A DNA stretch of 64,000 nt from Tachypleus tridentatus (GCF_004210375.1 NC_134834.1:153903290-153967289), one strand, 5' to 3'; shown: positions 23,231 to 36,960, counted from the first letter of the stretch. Translations and numbers: made by a program. The notes: a model not told the origin generated them from the sequence alone.

Positions 23231-23416
23231 ACATGCTGCCCTTTCAACTGTGAGGGATTTATAATGTTACGATCAATCCCACAATTCGTTGGTAGAAAAT
23301 TAACCCAAGAGTTTGCGGTGGTGGTGATGACTCGCTGCCTTCCCTCCAGTGTTACATTACACACTTCGGGATGAAATTGCTCTCGTGTAGCTTTGCGCGA
23401 AATTCAAAAACAAACC
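23231..23416 (+). repeat. SINE family 1, 5'-truncated
   Basis: Starts within the body (CATGCTGCCCTTTCAACTG) and continues through CGATCAATCCCACAATTCG, GGTGATGACTCGCTGCC, CTCGTGTAGCTTTGCGCG and CAAAAACAAACC. The tRNA head is absent, as expected for incomplete reverse transcription. The minus-strand open frame at 23167-23364 is a by-product. Confidence 0.8.
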
Positions 23417-23430
23417 AATAAACCTACCAT

Positions 23431-25255
23431 CACTTCTTAGAAATCACATCAGAACACAAATAAAACAACAAAAACAAAATGAATGGGACAATTACTGCAA
23501 TAAACTAAATGATAAAACTGACCTGAAAAAATTCTGGTCACATCTTAAAAGACTCACAAGTGAAAACACAGACACAAAGAAATGTCCTCCACTTGAATAT
23601 AGTAATACTATAGCACACACAAATAAAGAAATAGCCGAAGCTTTCAAAGATCAACTCCAAAATACTTTTAAAACCCACACTGATCCAGATATGGATACAT
23701 ATTTCTACAATAAAGTCAATAATCACATATTAAACAATAAACATCAATTTGAACCAATTTTTCCAATAAACATAACTGATACAAATACAAGTTCCGACAC
23801 AGATTATGCAAGAACGTTACTAACAAATGAAATATCCCTTCAAGAACTATTCGAAGCAATAAAAAACACAAAAACAAAGAACCAGGTGAAGATGAAATAC
23901 AAGCTATCCTTCTAAAAAAGAGCACTTCGAAATTGTTTGACCACCTAAATTCACTTTTTAACTTATCTCTATTCTCAGGATACATCCCAGTTTCTTGGAA
24001 GCTTGAAAATATATATATTAATGTTCCACAAGGAGGGAAACCAGCTGTGTAGGCAAAATTCTTGAAAGAATTATCAGTAATGGACTCTCCACATTCTTGG
24101 AGATAACATAAAAATTTCCAAAAGAACAAAATGGATTCAGGAAATTTAGACAAACGACAGACAACCTAATCAGATTAACTGAAAGATAGCTCCAATAAAA
24201 GAGAATGTACTGTCGCTTGCTTCCTTGATATCGAGAAAGCATTCGACACTGTATGGCACGATGGTCTAAGGTTCCGAATGAATGAAATGGAACTTTCGCA
24301 AGGAATTATTCGTTGGTTATCTAACTTTGTGGAAAATAGAAGGTGTAGAGTAATTGTTGATGGTACATTTTCTGAGTACTTTACTCCTGAAGCTGGTGTT
24401 TCTCAGGGATGGGTGGTTAGCCATGTACTCTTCATCATGTATGTAAACAATATGCCACTGAGGGATCCAAATCATGGATTCTCTATACAGTTCGCAAATG
24501 ATGTGGCAGTCTTGAAAAGTGCCGCAACATCCACGATAGCAGCCACATACAACCGCAACTAAATAGAATAAGTGAATACTGTCAAAAATATAGAATAAAA
24601 ATAAACACAGCAAAAACACAACTCGTAGTCTTTACGAAATTGACAAAACACAAAATACAACAGCCAGAATTGTATATGAATGGCACTCTACTCCAGATTG
24701 CCCAATCGGCAAAATTTTTAGGTCTGACCTATGATTCAAAACTAACTTGGATCAATCATGTAAACGAAATTAAAAATAAAGTCTGGCGAAGAACTAACTA
24801 TGCTAGGAGTTTAACTGGTAAAAACAGTAGAGCATCTACAGATAACATACTAAAAATCTATAAAACATATATTAGACCTGTACTAGATTATGCAGCTCCA
24901 GCATGAATAATTGTAAGTAATAAAATAATTAAAACCAAACTACAAACAATCCAAAACACACTCCTCAGAACTGCACACAGAGTTCCAAGAACTATATCAT
25001 CTCAGTTCATTCACAAATACTCGAACATATCAACCATACCAGATAGACTCCTACATATTACAATTATGTACTTTAATAAGAATTGGATGAAAAACGAATT
25101 ACTATGCGAACTAGACAGGTACCTCATACATAATGAAGCTAGTCCTAAATATCTCTCCCCAATTAACTTATATTTCAAATATAAAAATAAATAAAAATAT
25201 AAAAACTTTAAATAATAATTATAAAAAGTATAAAATTTAAATCAAAATTAATTTT
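23431..25255 (+). pseudogene. Jockey-like LINE, 5'-truncated, dead reverse transcriptase
   Basis: Plus-strand frames with several frameshifts and stops spell a non-LTR reverse transcriptase. A linker region comes first (NEWDNYCNKLNDKTDLKKFW from about 23470). Motif A is IEKAFDTVWHDGL near 24230. The stretch after it reads FVENRRCRVIVDG and AGVSQGWVVSHVLF. The thumb follows in 24640-24906 (KFLGLTYDSKLTWINHVNEI, YIRPVLDYAAPA) and C-terminal text continues to about 25190. The usual YADD box reads FAND at 24491-24502, losing one catalytic aspartate. An AT-rich 3' end lies near 25250. Endonuclease and ORF1 are absent. It begins right after the truncated SINE, so the junction may mark its insertion. 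Confidence 0.85.
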
Positions 25256-25485
25256 TTTTTATAGTTTCTTTATTTATGTATTTAAAAAAATGCCACCAGC
25301 AAACTTGACATTCTGCTTATAGAATAAAAACTGTATACGAGCCAAAATACATGGACATTGCCCTGAAAAGGATCAAATAAAATTCAGTTCACAGTCATAA
25401 ATATCAATCAGCCAAGAAAATAAGAGGTCATAGAGAACCTGAGCCTCCAGGGTATGTACCCAAATACCGACGACATTCATTCCCG

Positions 25486-25598
25486 CTTGGACAGCGGTAA
25501 GACATTTGGACTTGCATTGCTACAATCAGGAATTCGATTACCTTCGTTGGACACAGCAAATAACCAAATGTCGCTTTGCTGTAAGAAAAGCACAAAAC
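25486..25598 (+). repeat. SINE family 2
   Basis: In order: CTTGGACAGCGGTAAGACAT (A-box region), GGAATTCGATTACC (decayed B-box), GGACACAGCAAATAACC and AAATGTCGCTTTGCTGTAAG with an A-rich end. It is in the same orientation as 30201. The two plus-strand open frames over this region are chance. Confidence 0.65.
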
Positions 25599-26106
25599 GC
25601 ATGTATTTTATTTCGGTTTCAAGGAGTTATTGTATTTTCATTTGTTAAGGATTTTAATTTTTGCTTTATTTGTTTTACTATCTGCATGTTAATTAGTTGA
25701 AGAGCTTCTTTGTACGTGTGATTAGTTTTTAGTAGAACGTGATCATATTGTGACGTCTTTGACGATTGTACCTACTCTTATTGAAGGTAATAATTTTCAT
25801 ATAATTTTACAAGATGTTATTCAATTTAAAGTTTTATTGAATGGACCCAGCATGCCCTTAATGAATAAGTGATGTATTTGCGAAACGTCCAATTGTCATG
25901 TTTCCTCAACTCATTCTTTTTTTCTTTCTTGGTTACAGTAACAAATAAAATGCTACATTTAATTTTTAACACCAGGCTTGTCTGTTTCATTCTATATGTC
26001 ACCAAACACTTATTTTGTTTTACACACGAGGTTCACGATCCTTTTAATTTTGCGGAGATCAAGTAGTTGTGTGCAAGTATAACCTTGAATTACCATACCA
26101 TTTTCG
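25599..26106. other. Unassigned non-coding sequence
   Basis: No gene or repeat recognised between the two SINE insertions. Confidence 0.4.
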
Positions 26107-26119
26107 TTAGCTTGCATTT
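26107..26119. repeat. Target-site duplication of SINE, left copy
   Basis: TTAGCTTGCATTT is repeated exactly at 26397-26409, directly after the A-rich tail of the SINE. Confidence 0.9.
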
Positions 26120-26396
26120 GGCCTGGCATGGCCAAGCGCGTAAGGCGTGCGGCTAGTAATCCGAGGGTCGCGGGTTCGCGCCCGTGTCGCGCTAAACATG
26201 CTCGCCCTCTCAGCCGTGGGGGGTGTATAAAGTGACGGTGAATCCCACTATTCATTGGTAAAAGAGTAGCCCAAGAGTTGGCGGTGGGTGGAGATGACTA
26301 GCTGCCTTCCCTCTAGTCTTACACTGCTAAATTAGGGACGGCTAGCACAGATAGCCCTCGAGTAGCTTTGTGCGAAATTCCAAAAAAGAAAAAAAA
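26120..26396 (+). repeat. SINE family 1, full length, recent
   Basis: A complete copy of 277 bases: tRNA-like head (GCCTGGCATGGCCAAGCGCG, B-box GGGTTCGCGCCC), body (GTGACGGTGAATCCCACTA, GAGATGACTAGCTGCCTTCC, GCTAAATTAGGGACGGCTAG) and tail (CAGATAGCCCTCGAGTAGCT, TTGTGCGAAATTC, A-rich end). It is bracketed by an exact 13-bp duplication, which shows target-primed insertion and relative youth. It is the best local reference for the family. The minus-strand open frame at 26010-26255 is an artefact of the GC-rich head. Confidence 0.92.
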
Positions 26397-26409
26397 TTAG
26401 CTTGCATTT

Positions 26410-28364
26410 AATATCTGATAATTATTCAAAATTTTGAGTATATGCTTAAGTTTGTATTCAGAGTACAATATTTGGTCCAAGTTTTGGATTTATTCTGGAA
26501 CTTATATTTATTATTAGATCTTTGTTCCACTGACTAGAAATATACACATCAAGTTATTTCGAGTAAGGATCAGTTATTGAAAGTTTATTAATATGTTTCC
26601 CATGTTTGGGATACCTTTTAAAGCTGATATTTAGTGTTCGAGTGTTATTCCAGGTTTGGAAACGTTCATTATAAATCTTATAAATTACAGCTTTCGATTC
26701 CGCATGGTGGATAGAATTCCTTTAACCTTTCATGTAGCTTTATACTAAACAACAATAACACTTTTAGAATTTTATTGTTATTCTGGTTTGAAATATTTAA
26801 TTGAGATCGTATTCAAGATTCGACCATTACTTCTTATTTTGTACTTGGAGGTCCAAATGGGATTATATTTTCAGGTTTGTAGTTTTTACTGGATCTTGCA
26901 TTCCGGTTTCGATTGTTATTCCAGGACTGGAGAAATGTATTGAAATTGTATTTGACATTGGATAACTGTTTTAGAACTGAAACCTTATTGAGCCTTATTT
27001 AGTTTGTAAAGTGGATTCAGATTTGTTTCATCTAGTAAAATATTTTCCATTGTTAGATGATTTTTCAAGACCAATTTGCTAATGTTCATGTAGAACGAGA
27101 ACGCATTTGTTGCAACCATATTTAGAACTTGTAAATAAAAAGTTTGTTATCTAATGTCTTTATTGATTTTTCAAGATATTTTTGTATTTTAAATGTTCAT
27201 TATATTACTACAAGGATGGGCTAATAGATTTACTTGTATAAAACGTATGAAGTCATTTACTGCCTAAGTAAAATATCGTACGTTTTTAGTGTGTCTCTAA
27301 GTCATTCTTATATATTTTTCGGTAATCTAATTGTGAAGAAATTGCGAAAACTGATGTGCAGAACTTAGTAAGTTTGTTTGGCGTTAATGACTTCTGTAAC
27401 GAATTTATAAAGTTCAAGATTTTTAGTGAAATTATGATTCTATCTAAAGTTAAAACTTATTGAGTAAAAGTAAAGTAAAACTACGTTTCGTTGTGTGACT
27501 TAAGTTGTATGTAACTTGTAGCTGTAAATAAAAAAATGCTAAAAACGTGACAATATAAGTAACTCGGTAATTGTCAGTGTTGTCAACCGAAACTTAACGT
27601 TATCGTTTAATAATGTTAATTTTAGTTTTTACAAAGAAACTTATTAACTATAAGTTGGTAATTATAACGTTGCTCTTTAACGTTATGGTAATTATAACAG
27701 TCTTTATTTAAGTTTAATATAATGAAATGTTAGTGCCCTACCCGTTGGGGTATGGCATTTTTAAAAAACTGGTACTGTGATCGTGCGAGTGGTACTGACT
27801 CCTGTAAAGTGCAAGTTGAATGCCCATTATATTACTGGTAGTGGTAATACTAATGGCTTTTAAGGCTATTCCGTATCTCCTCTGTTTTCTGAATAATTCT
27901 ATTACACTATTACTAATATTCGACGTTTTTTATTATTACTACCGCTGGATTACAATCGGACTTCAACACAGTGGAAATAGTAGTACTAGTATTACTATTA
28001 CTAAGGCCTAATGGCTACACTACACTGCAGCCTACATAGACAATATATGCCATATTTCAGTTGCGTTTAAAAGTGACAAATAACATCATGAGAGACTATC
28101 CAATAATTAAGCTAGTGCTTGTGTATAAGTTATGTAAATTTCATTTTTAGTTTATGTTTTAATTGATGAACTCAACTATACAATCCCAACTACTGAGAAG
28201 TGCAAAGTTGTGGGAATCACAGATGTTGAAATAAAATAGTAATATTATTATTACTATTAGTAGTACTATTGCTATTAGTTTTACATCTAATAGCTGGAAC
28301 TAATATTAATTGTAATGTCAGTGGTAATGAGAATCTAGTCATCTCTGTAGTTTAAGTGTGGAGG
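26410..28364. other. Non-coding stretch with decayed repeats
   Basis: Between about 26500 and 27060 a phrase like TCGATTGTTATTCCAGG-TTTGGAAA-CGTTCATT recurs in diverged form near 26638, 26770 and 26907, suggesting an old tandem array. Near 27960-28000 and 28225-28300 there are TAG/TAC/TTA trinucleotide-rich tracts. No gene recognised; the open frame 27820-28011 falls in such a tract. Confidence 0.45.
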
Positions 28365-29270
28365 GTAGGTTAGTTCACTGGATGGAAAACTGGCTAGATG
28401 GAAGAAAGCAAAAAGTTGTTTACGTGGAATTCGATCAAACTGAATAATTTTATGAGTGGGATACTACAAGGTTTAGTTTCAGGATCTGTGCACTTTTTGG
28501 TTTACACCAACATTTTCAATGAGTCATGGTCAGTAGGTTATTAAAATTTGTTGATGACTATAAAGTTTTTGAATGCTGCTAGATGTGAGGAGGATGCTAC
28601 TGCATTACATTATAAAATAATTTGGATTATTTGATTTGCAAATAAATAGCAGATGGCTTTTAATTATAACAATTGCAAAATAATGCATGTGAGATATTAC
28701 AATTTGAATTATAATTTTCATGGATGAAAATAATTGTAAGAGTATTATAAATGAATAAGATCTTGGTCTTTGGTTGATGCATTGCTAGTGGTAGAGTGTA
28801 TAGGATTTTTGGTTTTATATACAGAAATATTAACACAACTCATAAGTCTAAAGAGGTTATTATGTCATTGTGTGGGTTATTGGTTATGCCACATTTGGAG
28901 TATTGTGTTCATTCTTGGTAATTCTTACTTTAGAAAGAATATTGAATTGTTGGCAAGAGGTCAGGAGAGGGCTACTAGAACACTACCTAAAATAGAAAAG
29001 GTTATCATACTCGGATAGTTTAAGATATCTGAATTTGTTTTATTTTGAAAACAAAAGAGTGAGAAGGGATCTGATTGAAGTGTTTAAGATTGTTAAGTGA
29101 ATTGATAGTGAGTCATCTTCAGCTAAGATAGCCTTATTTTTATAACAGGTTGGCTGGTCTCTGAAATGAGTTAATTTGAAATGTACTGGATACAGTTAAC
29201 ATAGGGAAGTTTAAAGGAGACCTTGATAAATTTTTTGAATAAGGGAGGGGTTTGAGGGTTTTTAAAATGT
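28365..29270 (+). pseudogene. CR1-like LINE, 3' half of the reverse transcriptase, decayed
   Basis: Broken frames give the CR1-like order. A segment like LDGKLARWKKAKS lies near 28380. A catalytic box FVDD followed by YKVFECC is at 28547-28558 (family form FADDTK). SIINE then LGLWLM lies near 28745. In 28770-29018 there is HIWSIVFILGNSYFRKNIEL followed by GQERATRTLPK. Then SDSLRYLNLFYFENKRVRRD and LIEVFKIVK extend to about 29100, and EGFEG-like text ends near 29260. Stops and shifts abound. Same family type as 14437-14978. Confidence 0.75.
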
Positions 29271-30200
29271 ATGTAATTAATGGACAGGACAGCCTAAATG
29301 AAACAAGAAGTTTTTGTTCTCAGTTAATGTTATGTTAGTATTTATCAATTATGCTAATACCATCACTGGTAATGATAATATGTGTAAGTGAAAATTTTTA
29401 TGAACAAAACTATTTATATTGCTTAATAAGTATCATGAATCACAATATTCTTGAATCAGTTTTACAGTGTCTTATTTTTTTCTGTTAATCTTCATTTCTT
29501 ATTTTTGTAATAATGTTGAAAAAGCCTTAAACAGTAAATATTTTTTTATGTAGGTTTTGACACATTCATAATTGTATAATGCACAATGTAACAGTTTATG
29601 CTTATAGGAACTTGTAAGTGAAAGTAATGAAGAATGTAGGAATATATTAGCTATAGATTGGTAGTTAAGTTGTATGAGATGCTGCTGCACTCTTTAAATG
29701 TGCTTTACTTTTTGAACAAGATGAACAAAATCTATGGGTAAGTTGTAATTGAACTAGGAGCTTTAACTGTAAATGATGGTACATTTGGATTTCAAGTCCT
29801 CATTACAAAGGGACAATAAGTACCTATGGCTGTGCTATAGAAGCAAGATTTTGATTGATATCTTTTTAACTGAAAATGACTTCCAAAATGTTTTATTGTC
29901 TCTGGTATGTATTCAAAAGCAATGTGAATTCTTGGATTATTATTTCCAGCACATAGGCCAATCATGGTTCTCTGATCCTGCATCTAATATCTGGCATACA
30001 CAACAGTTAGGGTGGCAGGGTCATTCTGGGCTGAGGCTGTTATTGGTGTTATTTGTAATGAGATGGAAACATATATTCAGCACTGTGGTATATTTTTGAG
30101 GGTCTCAGGCCACAGTTGAAGGTGTTCCTTGACATTCTGGAGAGAAGTTAAATTTGATTTTTCCTGTGCCTTCTTTTCATTTGTTGCCTTATCATTCCTC
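29271..30200. other. Unassigned non-coding sequence
   Basis: No gene recognised. The 108-codon plus-strand frame at 29773-30099 has no family signature and no splice or promoter support. Confidence 0.4.
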
Positions 30201-30310
30201 CTGTGGGACAGCGTAGAGTTTATAGGTTTGCAACACTGGAATTCTGGATTCAATTCCCTATAGTGGACACAGCAGATAGCCCAACATTGCATTGCTCTTA
30301 CAAAACAAAC
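30201..30310 (+). repeat. SINE family 2
   Basis: In order: CTGTGGGACAGCGTAGAG, GGATTCAATTCCC (B-box like), GTGGACACAGCAGATAGCCC and GCATTGCTCTTACAAAACAA. Same orientation and structure as the copy at 25486. Confidence 0.7.
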
Positions 30311-33300
30311 TTACCTGAGTAAATGTTGTTCCACTCAACATAGTCTTTAAATGAAATGCAATACAAACAAGAGATCACTTTTTGATAAGTTACATTTGAT
30401 TCATTTTTTTAGTTGATTCCTTGAGGTATAATGTTTTGGGTCTTTCCCAGCTGCACCTTACTTGAGGGCTGCAAGGTCTGGAAGGAATGTTTAGTTTTGT
30501 CTTCCATAAATATTGTGGTTCATGCAGGGAGGCACACTTATCAGTTATGTAAAGGGACAGTTATGCCCTGTCTGACATGGTTGTCAGAATTTTATTTAGC
30601 CTACCACTGCCAGTTAGAAACATTCTAACTCTCAAATAATGCATCTGTTCCTTGAATTTTTGCATTTTTGTTTCAGAGTTTGTGGTTCAACTGAATACAT
30701 TGATATTCCATGGTGGGACAGGATATATCTGTGGACTTGCAACTCTAAACTACAACCTTTTGGTATCCTTATATTACATTTTGTTGAAAGCCTTTCAGGT
30801 TCACCAGCTTTATTGATAATGAGCTGGAACCATTGTTAATGGATACATTGATTTGAATGTTGGCTTCTACATTCATCCCTGTTGTTATTGATATCTCAAA
30901 TTTTCTTTACTCCTACAGGAGATATTAGTTCTGTCCCTATTTGAAGGTCCCAACATCAACTTTTTAGTACATTGGTACCATGAATAGATTGTTTTTATAT
31001 TCACAGGTTGCCATCATTGGCAGTAGTGTTTAATGTATGCCTTCATGTTCTAAGTGGGCTAGGCTTGGAGTATTTCTGGACATACAGCACCCTCACCAAC
31101 AGATGCAGGAGTACTACAGGTCCTCGAGTTGGAACTAGTCATTCATTTCACATCTCCATCACTATTATCCACCCAATTTGTAGCATTTCTGTCTCCTGTA
31201 GATCCTTGTGAATTGAAACTTAATTCTAGGGCTATCAGTGTTTGGTTGGTCAAGGGATGGTGAGAGAGTCATGCTAATTCTTTAAGGATTTAATTTCTGC
31301 CAGTTGTTGGGCCTAAGAAAATACGAAGTTGATGACCAGACATTGATATTTTTTGTATGTATCAGTGCCCCTAATTCACCAAGATTTATAAGTTACTCAT
31401 TTTGCAATCTGAGTTGAGAGTTTTTACTGGGATTGTGAATTTTCAAGTTCATTATAGTGAGCTTCTATTTGCACATTGCCATAGTGGCTAGATTCTACTG
31501 CCATGGAAATTTTTTGTATTAACATAGTTTTACATGGGTTGTGTCAAATCATAAAGGTTTTTTTTTTGTTGTCTTAGTATCATAGTTCTGTGCACACACC
31601 ATTTCCACAGATGATTGGTTACTGCTGTCATCAACTTGTCAGTTCTTGGAACAGTATACAAGAATTATACCTTCAGAAATCATCAAAGCAGGCTTAACTC
31701 TCAGACCCGAAACATCTATTATTGCACGAATTCCATGTGTCATCAGTCTGGATATTTTATTTTTCTCATGTCTTTCATTTGGGTTCACCTGACTTGCATT
31801 CAGTTCTGAGCTGTGGTACCTGAAATGGAACTTTTACTCACCTCTCCTTTTCCCACTGTAAGGATGTTTTTTTCTCTTCTGGAAATGTGGGCTAACTCCA
31901 GTTCCTCCTGCCTTTGGGACAAAAGCAAAAATGATCCTTTTAATGTTACCAATAGATCATAAACATCAATTCACTGGATTCCTCAGGTTTCTTATTCAGA
32001 ATCAGTATTCATTCTTGAGGGGTTGTTAAGTTGGGGTGCTACTAAAGTATTGATTCCTATATGGCCCCCTTGTCCAGAGTTCCATCTTTACAGAAATGTC
32101 TTTCTTCAAGGATCACCTGCATGTACCAACAGTCAGGAATTCCAGGATCCTTGAATGGACAATGAGGCCTTCTGTAAGTCATGTATAATCAGATTTGTCA
32201 TATTTCTGTTTTTAGTGGCCTGGTTGATTTGCCCATTGGAGCACATTGTGCAAACTGTTATGAGGACCTCTTCCAATACTTTTATCTCATTGGCTTATCT
32301 GGTAATCATTTCACCTGAGGATTTTTGTCCATCTCCAGTAACTATCTTAATCACTTCAAAGAGGTTACACAGAGGGGTGAGTCTTTTCATTGCTACCTTT
32401 TAAGGTTCCTTACTTTGTTTTCACAGAATCCCACTCTGTGGTGAGTGTTACTCTGGCAGGTATGCTTTTATCAATTTAGTTCCACACTAGCAACCACAAA
32501 TTCAATATGATTTATACAGGTTGCAATAGACTCTCTAGAAGTATGGTGTTTCTTGCGACCACATTCATGCTGACTGGGTGATATCACTGTACTATGCTCA
32601 ACCTCCTCTTTTGGACTGTCATGAGTTAATCATAAGAGGGGCCCTGCAGATCATTGAAGTGAATAAATCAGGCTGAGTTTGCTTTTAAAAATTTAGGGAA
32701 CTTGGTTCACCTACTGCACTGTTTCCAGAGCACTGTTCCTTGGGACTCTCCAACATGCATTACCACCCATATTCTATTAGTGAAACTGGGAAGACCTTAT
32801 CTCATCTAGTGTCCACTCACTAGAGTGTCAGAGGCTTTTCTTCCAGAGTGTTAGAGCAACTTTTCTCTACTCTTGGAGAAATAACAAAGTTGGGGACTTC
32901 TCTATTACATGGGTAGGTACCCGAGTGTGTTTTCTCAGATATTGATAGAAGAGGCACCAGTCTATGCAGGAGTCTACTCATAATACTGGCTCAGTATGAT
33001 GTTCAACTGTCTAGTTAGGTTGAGTATGACCCTTATTTTTTTTATCAATATTGGTTCTTTACCTTGTTCAGGAAAAGGATCCATTGTCTCCTTATAATTC
33101 CAAATGCAGAGTGGTCCTATCCTTGGTCCTTGATTAAGCACAGTTTATTTCATGGGCTTCCCATAATTCTGGGGGCAAATAGAAGTTGCTTTGCCCACAA
33201 GGTTGGGTAGTGAGGATGAGTGTTCACAATTCTGGAACAGATGAGTTCTGTTTCCTCATTTGTCAGGTTGGGTGCAACGTACAGGATCACATCATTCTGA

Positions 33301-33780
33301 GCATGGGGTGTTGCTTTTGAGGCTTTTTTAGGTTTGTTCACTTTGGTGTTGCTTACCTTCTTGTTGTGATTTACAGTGGCTTGGAGTGCATCATTTGATG
33401 GTTGTAAGTTGGTATCCCATTATAAGCATATACATTTATTGTGGCCCTCCTTATCCTAGCCACCAACATGGATATAGAAACCATGGTCCTATAATTCCAA
33501 CCCCAAGCAGTGGAACCTTGGTTATCTGGTTGGGGCTTGGCTTATAGTGATGATGAAGCACATACCACCCACAATACTGGAATTAAGTTTGAGGTGAAGA
33601 ACATACTTGTTCTGTATATTGTGCAATTCCCCCCACTAGGATGCCAATCTTTTACTGACATACTCATGTCTAAATACTTTCTCAATGGATAATGCCCTCA
33701 TTGGCCCCTATACTTTATCAATGGGGAATTCTAGTTATAAGGGGGAGAGGAGGTATGAATGTTTTGAAAGTCATAATTTT
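30311..33780. other. Unidentified, less AT-rich stretch, probably a decayed mobile element
   Basis: About 3.4 kb with visibly higher GC than its flanks and more even codon-like texture, yet no frame over 83 codons. Some minus-strand pieces look protein-like, for example NDVILYVAPNLTNEETELIC near 33280 and DVYDLLVTLKGSF near 31960. No reverse transcriptase, integrase, recombinase or transposase motif could be identified with confidence on either strand. A short A-rich tract follows at 33962. A degraded retroelement is the likeliest explanation, but this is only inference. Confidence 0.35.
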
Positions 33781-36700
33781 CTTCTGTTCCTCCTTTCCAC
33801 TAAGAGCTGGTAGTGAGTTGGTTTCTAAAGAGTAATATGATTATTTGAATGAAGTGCGTATATACAGTACCAGGATAAAGGGTGCATTGACATTTGTGGA
33901 GAGTGTCCTGAGACAAATATGGCTAAGGGAAATTGAGTGAGGTATAAAAGATTGGAGCAAGCAAAAAAAAAAGAAGAAAAAGATCAGTGCTATTGTGGGC
34001 AAAGGAAGATCGGCTTTATTGGAAATACATTTTAAATTTCAGAAAATAATTATGAGCATTCATATTCACCGATAGTGCCTGTTGTAAGCTAATTTTAAAC
34101 CTGTGTATTGGGTATATAAAAATTGTTTCAAAATTAATAAATATTAATACAGTTTGTATTTGGAAATATAAAATTGTGCTAAAACAGTTGAGAATACTCT
34201 TGTGAGTATTAATAATATAATACACATGTTTTTTCCTGGAACTCCTTTATGGATCTCATACCCTTTACAAGTTAAAAGGCATTGAAATATTTAATGCTAA
34301 TTTTAGATTTTTATTGAAATAAGCATTAACAACTTATTTTTGGGTTTAGTATTTAAAATTAGGAAATTTTAAATATTTACTATAAAATTAATTTATTAAA
34401 ATCCAAAAGTTACAATTTTAGTTCATAATTTCTTTTATCTAACATTTAAGCATATTGTATTTACCTTTTATCATTTGGGAATAACTGGGTTGGGGCCATT
34501 TATTATAAAATCAGTTCTTCTGGCTGAGATTGAAATACCCTTTTTTCTTGCTAAGTTTGAGATATCTCTGCTTATAAACTTACTGTGAGAATTGTTTTTT
34601 ATTTTAGCAGGCTTATTTTGAGTTTGGTGAAGAAAGCATATGCATGCTTAATTTTGTATCATGTTCTTAAGTTATTTGCAAAAGCAGGTTTTGGTAACTT
34701 TCTACTAAAAATTGTTTTTATTATACATTTGATGTTGCTCAAAAATTATAGTGTTGTGGATTTAGAAATCCATTTGGCTTTTATAGTTTTGTTTTATTAA
34801 GTATAAATGCACATGAAGCTTGTATAATGAATTGTGTTCCAGAAATGGACCAGTTTGACTTTTTCAAAATAAAGGTTATTTTATTCATATGGGATTTTTC
34901 AAATAAGTCACTTTAGGTATTTTATGTAAAAACCTGGTGACAGAGTTATGATTTAAAAGTGCTATCTGATAATATCTTAAGTAAAAGAAACTATTGAGCC
35001 TTTTTTTTTCTGAATATTAATATGTTATACTTTTTTAGAATTATTTTTCAAATAATACATAAAAAAAAACACAACAAAACTATTCAGCTCATTTCTGTTA
35101 CTTCCAGGAAACAAGTAAGAGATGTGATTGAAAGGTTGGTAACAATATCTGGTGATAGCAAAATGATATAAGTTGCTAAAACACTACGTATCTACAAAGG
35201 CAAAGTAATAAGAGTTGAGAAGATGTCCAATAATAAATCAAAGGGATAAAATGATTCATAAAACACTGCCTAATGACTAAGCATGGATCAAAATATCTGG
35301 GTTTGCATAACAATTTGCAAATGGAAATAACCCTAATTGCAAATTACTTTCCTCTTTGTTTTAGATAATGTGTGAATCATTCCTTTAACTTGTATGTTAT
35401 CTTTGAAACCTTCCACAGTACAGTGAAAGTGCCATAATGTTTTAGTTTGATATACTAAAGTGAAAGCTGATGTTCATTTCATGGAAATTCTTGCCAGATG
35501 GCGTATACTGTACTTTCAGACTTTGTCATGTGCATATTACATACACTTTTTAATAGTATGTTTATGAGATTTGGAATGCCTAGGCAGCCTAGCCAACTAA
35601 ACTAGACTATGTACATACAGTACAAGTACTCAGTATAGGCTCAGTTCCAAAGAACTACTACCTGACAATTTCTACTGGTGCGTGATTGTAATACTATAAC
35701 TTTTAATACAGTATATGTCTTCACAAAATTTGACAGACTTTTAGTAAAAATTACAAGTCTTGTACACAAAACATCAATTTTTCAATGGAGTATATTTATT
35801 GAGACTTGTCCAGGAATATGTTGAGCCTTTTTTTTTTTTTTACCAGTGTGAGTGTAAAATGATTTTCATGTTAAGATTAAAAATATTTTTTCATCTCAAA
35901 AATCTAGCTTAAAAAATCTAAACTATTGTTTTTTGTTTTGCAGAATAATTTGAAATTATAACATAAAACTACATTTTTAAACTCGTAACAACATACATCT
36001 ATTTATACTTACGCTTTACTGTTGTATTGCCCTTTTAACCATGTTTTAACCACTAGCACTATTTTCACCATAATAAATTGTAAATGTCAATCACTTGGGA
36101 ATGTGAGGCTCACATTACACTGTTGAATTACCATTACCCATGGGTGTGCCTCATGAACATTTTTTATTATTTTTATTTATTTTACCTAATATACCCTATT
36201 TTTACATTTTAATTACTTTTATAATAATTAATAAATAATATATATGAAAAACATGAAATAAAGAACTTAGCTGGACCTTATTTATTTTTGCTGTGGACTG
36301 TTGATGATATTTAATCCTATTTTGTTATACTACCCATTGTAGTGCACTAAATAATTTTTATGTAATTGAATAATGCATCAAAGAACATAGGATAGTAACA
36401 TAATAACATGCAAAAATCAGATGTCCCATAACTATTACACTTTTTCTGTTTTTCTATGTGGCATAAAGCTTGCACTGAAAGAAAAATTAACATTTTTATG
36501 TATGGAAGACAACATCATATGAAAATCTCACTTAAGCCCTCATGATATGCACAGAAAAGGATACCTGTGGTGAGAGGGTTAAATAATACTGTAAAGTCAT
36601 TAGACATTTTCTTCTTCAAAAAGCTAAGAGAAGAGAGTGATGAGGTTTCATCAAAAAGAAATAATGAAACTAGATTAATTTGAAGGTCTCTGGCAGTCTT

Positions 36701-36960
36701 GTAATTTTGAAGTTTTACTTTATATACCAGAAGTTATTTTGTTCATAAAATACCGTATATGGTACAATGAAATATTAGAGTTTGAAGCTTAATAAAAGCA
36801 TACCATTTATACCTGTTTTTTGTTTTCTTTCATTAGTGGGTATCTTTGCAAATAATTAAGAATTTTAATGTTGGATTTAGTTGCCATAACATGTTAAAAT
36901 GATGAATGTTAAAATAATGCCAAGCAATTTGTAATGGCAAGAAACCCAATTGAAATAAAA
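33781..36960. other. AT-rich non-coding stretch
   Basis: No gene recognised. Homopolymer T or A tracts near 35007, 35055 and 35829. A phrase near 35180-35280 (TTCATAAAACACTGCCTAAT and similar) resembles the minisatellite unit at 37240-37600. Confidence 0.45.

Noticed and set aside
29773..30099. 108-codon plus-strand frame
   Set aside because: No family resemblance; it ends just before SINE and unexplained repeat-like DNA.
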